Below are positions 27,709 through 35,629 of a DNA stretch of 64,000 nucleotides, one piece after another. A model generated the notes under the pieces. It worked only from the letters and a program-made list of their open reading frames with translations, was not told the origin of the DNA and ran no database searches. The stretch is from assembly GCA_021151695.1 (NCBI GenBank), contig JAGKWU010000016.1, positions 124,001 through 188,000 of the forward strand. Reading direction: 5' to 3'. Positions within the stretch are counted from its first letter, which is position 1, and each line of letters starts with the position of its first letter. A program made the position numbers and the translations under genes. This stretch comes from Cellvibrionaceae bacterium. GTDB lineage: Bacteria > Pseudomonadota > Gammaproteobacteria > Pseudomonadales > Cellvibrionaceae.

Positions 27709-28239
27709 TTAATTGGATATCTTTTGGGTGCGATTGTCAGCGGCATCATATGAGTAAGAATCAATAACCCCGTTGGGGTGTCGTACCGACTTAACTCGCC
27801 CTATTTCATCATAACAATAGCTCGTGGTATTACCAGTACTATGCGTACACTCTGAGTTACCTGAAAGAGTCACCACAATACTCTTAGAACTTGATGGTGT
27901 TGTACAACTCAACCCTGATTGACCAGTTACACAAGTTCTTAATCTATAGGTGTAGGTGCCGTTAGTAGTTTTAGTAACCGCCAATGTACCCGTTTGATTT
28001 CCAGATCCGATATTAACCCATGTGCTATTTTGGTATTCATCAATCATCGTAGGCAAAGTACCACCTGACCAAGCGATAGAAAATGAACCAGTAGAAGATG
28101 TAGCCGGAACTGTAAGCGTTTGTGCAAAAACCGAATGGCTCGCCGCAAAAATAAAAAATGCGGTGCTCCATAAGAGTAAGGATCGAAATTCAAACTTGAA
28201 AAAAATAAAATTTTTTTTGAAAAGAGAGGTCATATCCAT
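27709..28239 (-). CDS. Small secreted YD-repeat companion of the Rhs protein
   Basis: 176 residues: N-terminal membrane/signal segment (LLLWSTAFFIFAASHSVFAQ), then a fibronectin-III-like region with GSFSIAWSGGTLPTMIDEYQ and TTNGTYTYRLRTCV. It ends in a single YD-type repeat (YCYDEIGRVKSVRHPNGVID, YSYDAADNRTQ). It ends 13 bp before the Rhs start, so the two are surely one transcript. It could be a split-off N-terminal part of the Rhs shell or an exported partner in assembly or surface display; the sequence does not decide. The gap upstream (28240-28456) is AT-rich with no gene. Confidence 0.82.
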   Translation of the reverse strand: MDMTSLFKKNFIFFKFEFRSLLLWSTAFFIFAASHSVFAQTLTVPATSSTGSFSIAWSGGTLPTMIDEYQNSTWVNIGSGNQTGTLAVTKTTNGTYTYRLRTCVTGQSGLSCTTPSSSKSIVVTLSGNSECTHSTGNTTSYCYDEIGRVKSVRHPNGVIDSYSYDAADNRTQKISN

Positions 28240-28456
28240 TCCTTAATTTATAGCCGGACTATTCGACGGCAGCCTACATCCGTGTACACCCAGCAGATTG
28301 ACTATTTTTTACTAAAAAAAGCATTGGCAATTTATATTCAAGTGAAATATAAGTCAATTAATTAATAAGATTACCCTGCGAATGAAGCTGTCAAAACCAG
28401 CAAGAGAGATGCAGTGAATCTAACAATATCGCTGACGGCTATTGTAGGTATTTTAT

Positions 28457-28484
28457 AAGGCCAACAGCGAAACCCGTTGGCCTT
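28457..28484. terminator. Terminator after the halogenase-family gene
   Basis: AAGGCCAAC (28457-28465) pairs with GTTGGCCTT (28476-28484), with TTTTTATTT on the plus side and TATAAAATACC on the minus side. On the minus strand it directly follows the stop (28490) of the original halogenase reading frame, supporting that stop as the ancestral gene end. Confidence 0.7.
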
Positions 28485-28489
28485 TTTAT

Positions 28490-29858
28490 TTACACAACTC
28501 CCATTTCACGCAAAAAATCAGCGTGTTGAGGCGCATAACTTACACCTAAGGAAATTGCTTTTCGCATCTTAGCTAAAACCTCATTAGCTTTATGCAAGTC
28601 AGCATGAGGAATTACGTTTTGGGAAACTCAGATCGCGCCAGAAAACAGTGTCATTACGCTGATTAGCTTTGTAATGCAAAATAATAAAATCCCTGATGCG
28701 CGTGTACTCCAGTTCATTGAGTCGATTAGCTTCTGCTATGCGGTCTTGCTCTAACGTTAAATCCCTTAGGAAAAACTGCAACTTATCAATTCCAGTTTGA
28801 ATCAACGAAATGCTGGTCGACTCAAGCGGCTCAATAAATCCACTCGCCAACCCCAAAGCCACACAATTTTTATTCCAGAATTTATTGCGAATACCCGCTA
28901 CAAATTTAATGACACGAGGCTGGGTTAAATGCTCACCAGGAACATTGCGACATAAAGTGCTAATCGCTTCGTCATCGCTAATATGGCGACTACAATAAAC
29001 ATAGCCATTGCCCACACGATGCTGCAGCGGGATAGTCCACTGCCAACCCGCTGACAATGCGGTAGATCTGGTGTAGGGAATAGGTTCACAATTGTTGGTG
29101 GATTGCAAGGCAACTGCCCTGTCGCACTGTAGCCATTCGCTCCAATCCTGATATCCGGTTTTCAAGGTTTCTTCAATCAACAAACCGCGAAAACCGGAAC
29201 AATCTATAAATAAATCACCCATCACATTCTGTTGCGACTCCAAGGTCACCGACGCAATAGAACCATCATCTTGATCGAGATTAACCGAGGTAATTTTTCC
29301 TTCCGTGCGCTGAACACCACGAGCTTCAGCATAACCTCTTAAAAATCTGGCAAATAACGAAGCGTCAAAATGATAGGCGTAGTTGTAACGGGACAAGGTA
29401 GTACCCGGATCAAGATCAGGCTGCGCAAAACGATTTTGCATCGCAAGCTGAGTTCCCAGGCAAAACTCTTCCAGATTGTGGCGATAATTATTTTTATAAA
29501 GCTGCAGCCAGCATTGGTAAAAATCCAGATCGGCAATAGGCGCACCGTAGCCCGCAAAAGGGTGAAAAAAGGAATGCCCAATTTTGTACCAGTCTTTAAA
29601 TTCGATACCTAATTTAAAGGTGGCGTTAGTAGCTTTGATGAAATCCAATTCTTTGATATCAAGCTCTCTAATATAGCTTCGCATTCCCGGTACAGTGGCT
29701 TCGCCAACTCCTACAGTACCTATAGCATCAGATTCCACTAACTCTATCGTGACCTGCCGACCAGCAAATTGTTTTGACAGGGAGGCCGCCGCCATCCAAC
29801 CCGCTGTACCACCGCCGACGATAACAATTTTCCGCACTTGGGCGTTCATCACAGCCAT
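28490..29858 (-). pseudogene. Flavin-dependent tryptophan-halogenase family gene, deleted and frameshifted near its 3' end
   Basis: The open frame (to a stop at 28599, about 420 residues) has the FAD motif IVIVGGGTAGWMAAA and VGEATVPGMRSYIREL. It also has FIKATNATFKLGIEFKDW with the conserved lysine and the halogenase WxWxIP signature GWQWTIPLQHRVG, then GFIEPLESTSISLIQ. It stops shortly after FWRDL, where relatives continue for about 80-100 residues. Just beyond, another frame encodes VIPHADLHKANEVLAKM ... VSYAPQHADFLREMGVV ending at 28490, which looks like the family's usual C-terminal tail. So about 50 codons plus the frame appear lost between the two. In carbohydrate-degrading bacteria such genes often accompany TonB receptors. 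The start is uncertain among 29867 (GTG), 29858 and 29849 (ATG). Confidence 0.75.
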
Positions 29859-29876
29859 TCGCTCCACTTATTTTTA

Positions 29877-29887
29877 TATATGAACCA
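29877..29887 (-). promoter_or_regulatory. TATATGAACCA motif upstream of the halogenase-family gene
   Basis: Eleven bases identical to part of the candidate operator upstream of afc95A (18637-18647), located about 20-40 bp before the possible halogenase starts and flanked by T/A runs. A shared regulator is possible; chance recurrence in AT-rich DNA cannot be excluded. Confidence 0.3.
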
Positions 29888-30038
29888 TTTTTTAAGTATA
29901 CACTCAATGCAAATTAAGGTGTCAAAGATTGTCTGATAAGCGTCCATCCATGAAGGCTGGCATAAGTGTTGCCTAATGCAGGGAAAGAGCTTTAAGTTAT
30001 GCCCCCAGGGCTGATACGACCTCATTTAGGACATGAAA

Positions 30039-31004
30039 ATGAAGACTGGCAGCACCACTATGAGACACGCCTCCATGGCCGGCGCACCAATGACCGGCAA
30101 CGGCGTTGCGCTGGATCTGTTCACAAACCTGTTTAACCAGCGTCAGGATGCCCTGCTTCTGATCAAACAATTGATCCATATGATCAAAGCCGTCCAACGC
30201 CACCGCGGGATGAGCATGGGTATGTTGGGTGGCAACACCCTGTTTAAGGAAGATTTCTATCGCTTGCAGACCCAGCTGGCCCAACGCCTTGAGCTATTTA
30301 TTGCCTTCGCGTTGCGCACTGAAAACCTGCTCTCCGCCAGAGATAAAGAAAATCTCCAGAGTGCCTGGCTAACCATTAGTCATGACTGGCAACAGGATTC
30401 TGTTATAGACAACTACGAACTCCATTGCCACCTGATCGAACAACTGCTCGGCCTGTTAGCCGCTTTGGCTAAACAGCTCGAACAGCCCATTGCGGCCCTT
30501 ATCGCCACCAACGAACCCACCGTTGTACATGCCAGCGGCACGGTTTACCCCAACCGCTTCAAACAGCTTGAGGTGTTGCACTTCTCTACTCGTCTTATGC
30601 CATCAGTTGCAGAGCAGATTGGTCGCATACGCGCACTCGCTACTTACACCGCTGCCTTGGGTTACTGCAATGCTGACCATGCCAGCAAGCTTCGCTATGT
30701 CATCCAGTGCACCAAGGTAAACAACGAAAAGTTGCGCCACCAGGCCAAGCGCATGGAAGGCATCCTCGACAAAGACAGCCCGCTGCTGAGCCAGCTGAAA
30801 AGTTATGAAATAAAACTGACGTTCCTGCTCAATATGGTGGAGCAGGATGTTTTAAAAGAAGACAAGGTATTGGCAGACAGTAACCGCTTGTTCGAAATCG
30901 CCACCGATATCATTGATATGTATTTACACATAGTGGATGAGGGCGTGACATTGCTCGAACGCTGGCATCAGGACGAGATTGAAAACTGGCTAGCGCCAGC
31001 CTAG
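30039..31004 (+). CDS. NIT-domain-like helical protein
   Basis: 321 residues, all-helical in appearance, no signal peptide or membrane helix. Two segments resemble the nitrate/nitrite-sensing NIT domain: IKAVQRHRGMSMGMLGG (like the family's ERGxS region) and MPSVAEQIGRIRALATYTAALG. I chose the ATG at 30039, seven bases after AGGA; an ATG at 30033 is too close to it. No kinase or receiver domain is attached, and the neighbours (PilZ, DUF1631) do not settle its role. The NIT comparison is by eye and is the weakest part of the call; a cytosolic protein of unknown function is the safe reading. Confidence 0.75.
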   Translation: MKTGSTTMRHASMAGAPMTGNGVALDLFTNLFNQRQDALLLIKQLIHMIKAVQRHRGMSMGMLGGNTLFKEDFYRLQTQLAQRLELFIAFALRTENLLSARDKENLQSAWLTISHDWQQDSVIDNYELHCHLIEQLLGLLAALAKQLEQPIAALIATNEPTVVHASGTVYPNRFKQLEVLHFSTRLMPSVAEQIGRIRALATYTAALGYCNADHASKLRYVIQCTKVNNEKLRHQAKRMEGILDKDSPLLSQLKSYEIKLTFLLNMVEQDVLKEDKVLADSNRLFEIATDIIDMYLHIVDEGVTLLERWHQDEIENWLAPA

Positions 31005-31071
31005 AAGAACAAAGGGAAACAGATCAAAACAGGAGCGCGAAAATAAAAGGGTGTGCAGACAACGCCTCACC

Positions 31072-31431
31072 TTAGCTTTCGCCCCAGGACGCAATCAGCT
31101 TGTGAATCTCCTCCATGGCATGGGGGGTAGAATCAATAATGCTGAATCCTGTCCAATGTTTGCCGTTCTGATCGGCAGAGCGTGTCCAAAGGCAATCCAC
31201 CCCCAAACGAAAAATGTGCTCACCAGAATTTTCGTGGGGGATATGCATATCCAACTCGTACAAGCGGTCCTCTTCGAGCGGAACATCACCCACAATCATC
31301 AAACCCTGCGTGTGAATGTTTACAAGGCGGCCGAGATAAATATCGCGCAGGCTGTCATAGACATCTACCGCACCACTGATGATGTGACGGTGCATGCCGC
31401 GATCATTATTGTTCACGGATAGCTCACTCAT
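31072..31431 (-). CDS. PilZ-domain protein
   Basis: 119 residues forming one PilZ-type beta domain. RGMHRHIISGAVDVYD carries the N-terminal arginines, and GRLVNIHTQGLMIVG matches the (D/N)xSxxG-type second motif in a relaxed form (NIHTQG). Binding of cyclic di-GMP is likely for the family but the relaxed motif leaves it unproven. It starts one base after the stop of the DUF1631 gene, so the two are translationally coupled; DUF1631 and PilZ proteins are frequent neighbours in pseudomonads. Confidence 0.85.
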   Translation of the reverse strand: MSELSVNNNDRGMHRHIISGAVDVYDSLRDIYLGRLVNIHTQGLMIVGDVPLEEDRLYELDMHIPHENSGEHIFRLGVDCLWTRSADQNGKHWTGFSIIDSTPHAMEEIHKLIASWGES

Positions 31432-31432
31432 T

Positions 31433-33886
31433 TCACTGACTCACTTGCGGTTCTTCCGCGTTCAGATGGCCGGCCCGTTCACTGAGTGTATGATAAATAT
31501 TTTCCAGCGCCCGCTCAAAGAAGGGTTTAGTACTACCCGCAATGACGTGTGCCTTCCCGGCAATCATCTCACGCGCTAATTGCAAGCCTGCGATCAGGGA
31601 TACTTTGCGCCCCTGTTGATCCACCAACATATAGTGATTGGTTTTTTGATTAAACCAGGCCACTTTCAAACGCTTGCCACCTTCGAATTCAAACCAGGTG
31701 CCAAATTCAATCATTCGTAAACTATCGACAATTTTGGTTTCATCGGCTGTTTGCGGTTGTGAAGAATCCTGAGCCTGTCCGGCCTTTTCAGCAGCCATGG
31801 ATTCCAGTTTGGAACGCATAGGCGCCGGTGCCGGATCAGCTTTACGACTTTGCAACGCTAATCGCTGCAGCGCAACGACCGCATCCAACAATTTACGCCC
31901 TTTCGCCTGTTCGTAACCGATAGTTTCAAAACCGTGCTCAAGCGCGGCATGCAGCGCATCCTGCTTTTCCAATTGAACGACCTTGTCTGCCTGAAGTGTT
32001 TTCGGCTCAAGACTCCAGAGTAAATCATCCACTACGGTAATCGCGCGCTTCCAGGAATCTGATTGATCCCCATAGCGCAACAACACAAACGATAAATAGT
32101 CCGACCAGGGTTGCAACAGCAGCAGCAAAATAGCCGACGGCATATCGCGCCCATCCGTGCGGCTGCGCACAGCTTCATTAACCTGGATTTTCGCCTCACG
32201 CAATTTTTCTTCGCCCTGGGCTTTTTCCAGCGCGCGACGCTCCATCAACTCCTGACGACGCGCCACATTGTGTGTATAGGAATTAAATTCAATGAGCAGT
32301 TCAGCAAAAATCCGCACATCGTTTTTGAACTCTTCCAGCAAGCGAAACACGGTAATTTTGATTTTGTTAAAGATTTCGTATTGATCACTGCCATCATTAC
32401 CGACCCAACGAATCCCCGCCTCCGCCAGACTGTTGAGCAATACACGTGCGGGGTGTTCGGGCTGGCTGAAGAAATCTTTATCAAGGAATGCGATTTTCAG
32501 GAACGGCGTGTGCAAATAACTCAGCAACGCTTTAACAGAATCCGGCAGGTGCTCGTCGGAAAGCATGTACTCAAACAGCATGCCCACCAAATCTATAGTC
32601 TGCATATCGCCCGCCTCTACCGCACCCGAGGCATCTTCACTGGCAATCTGCTCCATCATTTGTTTGCTGACTTCACGGACCTGTTGGGGTTCAAGCCTGT
32701 GGCCTGCAACGGCATCCTGAAATGCCCGCTGGGTAACTTCGAGGCTCTGCGCCTGCATATTGCCCAGCACATTGACCAATTGCTGGCTGTCATAAACACG
32801 TAAATCCCGCTGTGCATGATAGGCAGCAGGTGCTTCGCGAACACCTGAAGTAGAAGCCGCGGTGGCATAGGCAGCCGCAGCGACAGGTGCTTGCCCCGGA
32901 ATGACCGGATCAGCCTCTGTACCACGATGCAATATGTGCGCTTGCAAAAGCTTGATGGCATTGAGCAGACTATTTTGGTACTGCACATCGCTGGGATTGA
33001 GTGTACCGCTCAGCAGGCGATCACTGGCACGACGTTGCAATGGGTCTACAACAGGATCGGGAAGTTGAGCTATGGGACTGACATCCAACGCCTCATCGGC
33101 AATCATCTGCTCGGCAGCGCTACCAGCACCGGAGCCAGCATCTGCACTAGGGACAAAGCGCAGATTCGGCAGCAGATTTTGCTGGATCAGGTACTGGTTG
33201 ATCTCCTCATAAAGGCTATCAAGCTGGCCAATAACCTCCTGATCAAAAATCTTGTAGCCAATAATTTTGGTCTTGGCATCCATCTCAAGGCTGGAAAGTA
33301 CTTTACGCAGGGCTTCACAGAACTGCACTGGACTAGCAGGGTTACTGCGCTCATCCAGCTTTTCGCCATCGTTAAGTAACGCGAGGCGCTGCTGCAGCGG
33401 CCACAATTGTTCGGCGTAAAAACTTTCGGCACGATGGGTAATAGAAGTGATGGCGATGGTTTCTTCCAAATCGGAATGTTCAACCAACGACAACATATCG
33501 CCGGTAAAGCGCTCTTCACCGGTCAGGGTATTCAAGGTTTTGTTTTTGAATTTGACGAAACCATTGCCCAAATGCTGACAGAATTCCTGTTCGGCGGGTT
33601 GCTGGACAGCGGCAATCAGATTTTGAACTTCGAAGAGGGCGAGCTGCTCTTTATTGGACTTGGCTTCTTCAGCATTTTCCAATAGGGATTTGCACCAATG
33701 ACGCCAAAAGTTGGGAAACACGCGATACGCAAAACCACGGGTTAAATCGCGGCAATGTTTCAAGTGTTGGATCACAATCTGCTCAGACATGGGAGCAAGA
33801 TTTTGACCCAGACGTTTACTGGCCCCTGCGCCAATCGACCCTGGGTTTTGCATAGATTTTCCTGCGTTTTTATCCATAATTTTCAT
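31433..33886 (-). CDS. DUF1631 family protein
   Basis: 817 residues, cytosolic, mostly helical. Features typical of DUF1631 are LPDSVKALLSYLHTPFLKIAF, FFSQPEHPARVLLNSLAEAG, WVGNDGSDQYEIFNKI and the C-terminal GTWFEFEGGKRLKVAWF, a PilZ-like or SH3-like beta region. Members are sometimes mislabelled thymidine phosphorylase; nothing here supports that enzyme. A link to cyclic di-GMP signalling is suggested by the coupled PilZ gene. Two starts are possible (33886 and 33877); an AGGA lies upstream of both. The gap upstream, 33887-34343, holds no gene; a short CCCCA/TGGGG hairpin at 34197-34216 is the only structure noted. Confidence 0.87.
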   Translation of the reverse strand: MKIMDKNAGKSMQNPGSIGAGASKRLGQNLAPMSEQIVIQHLKHCRDLTRGFAYRVFPNFWRHWCKSLLENAEEAKSNKEQLALFEVQNLIAAVQQPAEQEFCQHLGNGFVKFKNKTLNTLTGEERFTGDMLSLVEHSDLEETIAITSITHRAESFYAEQLWPLQQRLALLNDGEKLDERSNPASPVQFCEALRKVLSSLEMDAKTKIIGYKIFDQEVIGQLDSLYEEINQYLIQQNLLPNLRFVPSADAGSGAGSAAEQMIADEALDVSPIAQLPDPVVDPLQRRASDRLLSGTLNPSDVQYQNSLLNAIKLLQAHILHRGTEADPVIPGQAPVAAAAYATAASTSGVREAPAAYHAQRDLRVYDSQQLVNVLGNMQAQSLEVTQRAFQDAVAGHRLEPQQVREVSKQMMEQIASEDASGAVEAGDMQTIDLVGMLFEYMLSDEHLPDSVKALLSYLHTPFLKIAFLDKDFFSQPEHPARVLLNSLAEAGIRWVGNDGSDQYEIFNKIKITVFRLLEEFKNDVRIFAELLIEFNSYTHNVARRQELMERRALEKAQGEEKLREAKIQVNEAVRSRTDGRDMPSAILLLLLQPWSDYLSFVLLRYGDQSDSWKRAITVVDDLLWSLEPKTLQADKVVQLEKQDALHAALEHGFETIGYEQAKGRKLLDAVVALQRLALQSRKADPAPAPMRSKLESMAAEKAGQAQDSSQPQTADETKIVDSLRMIEFGTWFEFEGGKRLKVAWFNQKTNHYMLVDQQGRKVSLIAGLQLAREMIAGKAHVIAGSTKPFFERALENIYHTLSERAGHLNAEEPQVSQ

Positions 33887-34343
33887 AGTCCTGAGATCCC
33901 GCTTACAAGTTAATTCCTTTTAGACGGCCTACTAACAAGAGGTTGGCTTCCCCATACCGTCAAGTGTTGAACATTTGGCGACAACATTACTGATTTTAGC
34001 AGCTCCCAGCTCGTTGGCTAGAAAAGCGATATGCAGGTGCCATTCCAATACAGCATAAAAACCAAGAGTTAGGTGCCTGGCAGGCGATAAAACCACCAAA
34101 TAGATCCAGTTGCGACCAATCTATGATTATCGATTACTCTGTTGCTCCAAATAATAGCACTCTCATAGCAATTATGTCGTCAAAATAAACAAAATGCCCC
34201 AGGCACAATTTTGGGGAGCTTAGGTGTCATGTATAGAAAATCGACACTTAGGCGCCAGAAAAATAATTTTTACTTTCCTACAATATTCTCGCCGGCAGTT
34301 CGTCTTTATTGACGTGGACATCTTAATAACCTTGAGCGAGTCA

Positions 34344-34904
34344 ATGGCCAATCGCAACCAGGACATCACTGACAATCTGTTACGCGAGCGTGGCCGGCTC
34401 TGGCGTTTTATTCGCCAGCGCATCGCCGACCCTGCCGAGGCCGAAGACCTGTTGCAGGATGTCTTTTACGAATTTATCGAGGCCTATCGTCTACCGGACC
34501 CCATAGAGCAGGTTGGAGCCTGGCTATTGCGTGTGGCGCGTTACCGGATCATCGACCGTTTCCGTAAAAAGAAGGAAGAGCCAATAAGCAATTGGATTGA
34601 CAGTGAATGGCTGGATGATGAACAGGAATATTGGCTGGATGACCTGCTTCCCCCGAGCGACGGACCCGACACGGCCTACGCACGAGAGGTATTGTTAAAT
34701 GAACTGCAAGATGCACTGAACGAATTACCACCTGAGCAGCGCGACGTTTTTGTCGCCCATGAGTTACAGGGCAGCTCCTTTGAAGAGCTGGCAACCGAGA
34801 CAGGCGTAAAACTTAACACTTTGCTAGCGCGCAAACGCTATGCAGTACTTCATCTGCGCCAGCGCTTACACGACATTTACCGCGATTTTTTAGAGGAGAA
34901 CTAA
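34344..34904 (+). CDS. ECF-type RNA polymerase sigma factor
   Basis: 186 residues from the ATG at 34344, preceded by a weak GAGCGAG; a longer frame upstream lacks family features. Region 2 is clear: FIRQRIADPAEAEDLLQDVF with VGAWLLRVARYRIIDRFRKK. Region 4 is ALNELPPEQRDVFVAHELQG followed by the helix-turn-helix SFEELATETGVKLNTLLARK. The acidic linker (DSEWLDDEQEYWLDDLL) is unusually long. The gene overlaps nothing but is followed by a histidine-rich membrane protein one base after its stop, in the place where an anti-sigma factor is normally encoded. Confidence 0.92.
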   Translation: MANRNQDITDNLLRERGRLWRFIRQRIADPAEAEDLLQDVFYEFIEAYRLPDPIEQVGAWLLRVARYRIIDRFRKKKEEPISNWIDSEWLDDEQEYWLDDLLPPSDGPDTAYAREVLLNELQDALNELPPEQRDVFVAHELQGSSFEELATETGVKLNTLLARKRYAVLHLRQRLHDIYRDFLEEN

Positions 34905-34905
34905 A

Positions 34906-35298
34906 ATGCATCGCAAATTCTGGATAGGTAAACTAATTTTCGTCTTTATCGCCGCAGCGGCTTTGGGCTGGCTGGTGATGGGCCTGTGGAATTGGATACT
35001 GCCATCATTATTTACCAATATTCATCCTATAGATTACTGGCGAGCCTTGGGGCTACTGGTGCTTTGCCGTGTATTATTCGGGGGATTCCACGGCGGCGGC
35101 TGGCATCGTCACCACCATATGCAGCGCTGGCACCAGATGACGGACGAAGAGCGCAAAAAATTTAAAGAAGGACTTATGGGTTTTGGCGCCTGGCATCATC
35201 ACCATGAACACAGCAGATGGCATCGTCATAACGACCGAAAAGAGCATCGCCATCATGACGAAAGTGCTGGCACGCCGAGAGATCAACAACGGGAATAA
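34906..35298 (+). CDS. Histidine-rich small membrane protein next to the ECF sigma gene
   Basis: 130 residues: two membrane helices (about 8-30 and 45-60) followed by a cytoplasmic or periplasmic tail crowded with histidines (GGGWHRHHHMQRWHQMTDEER, AWHHHHEHSRWHRHNDRKEH), about 20 histidines in 70 residues. GAGGAG precedes the ATG and the gene begins one base after the sigma stop, so co-translation is likely. The tail could bind Ni, Cu, Zn or Co. An anti-sigma or metal-sensing role is inference; no zinc-dependent anti-sigma (HxxxCxxC) motif is present. Confidence 0.8.
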   Translation: MHRKFWIGKLIFVFIAAAALGWLVMGLWNWILPSLFTNIHPIDYWRALGLLVLCRVLFGGFHGGGWHRHHHMQRWHQMTDEERKKFKEGLMGFGAWHHHHEHSRWHRHNDRKEHRHHDESAGTPRDQQRE

Positions 35299-35310
35299 GG
35301 ATTAACCAAA

Positions 35311-35607
35311 ATGCAAATTATTGTTGCCGCCAATTGCAAAAAGGATCCGGGACTTATAGTGCCTGTGATCAACCACAATCGCTGCGAAGGAAAGGGAGAC
35401 TGTGTAACCGTCTGCCCTGAGAATGTCTTTGAAGTTCGCCGCATTGACGACGAGGATTTCCAATCGCTAAACCTGCTGGGAAAACTCAAAGTGCGCGTGC
35501 ATGGCATGCAAGTAGCTTATGCACCCAACGCCGATGCCTGTCGCTCCTGCGGCAAATGCGTCAGCGCCTGCCCGGAACGGGCAATCACCCTCGCCCGCCT
35601 CGACTAA
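35311..35607 (+). CDS. Two-cluster [4Fe-4S] ferredoxin
   Basis: 98 residues with two cluster motifs, CEGKGDCVTVCP (about residues 25-36) and CRSCGKCVSACP (about 78-89), separated by a longer insert than in clostridial ferredoxins. The first motif has the CxxxxxCxxxCP spacing seen in variant ferredoxins of proteobacteria. It starts 12 bp after the histidine-rich gene with AAGGA upstream, so it probably belongs to the same sigma-factor operon. The electron partner is unknown. Confidence 0.88.
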   Translation: MQIIVAANCKKDPGLIVPVINHNRCEGKGDCVTVCPENVFEVRRIDDEDFQSLNLLGKLKVRVHGMQVAYAPNADACRSCGKCVSACPERAITLARLD

Positions 35608-35629
35608 CGCCGGCGAGGTATTTATTTTA

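Noticed and set aside
20011..28240. Type VI secretion or prophage origin of the toxin island
   Set aside because: No PAAR, VgrG, Tss, integrase or structural phage genes are present; the Rhs protein has its own Sec signal.
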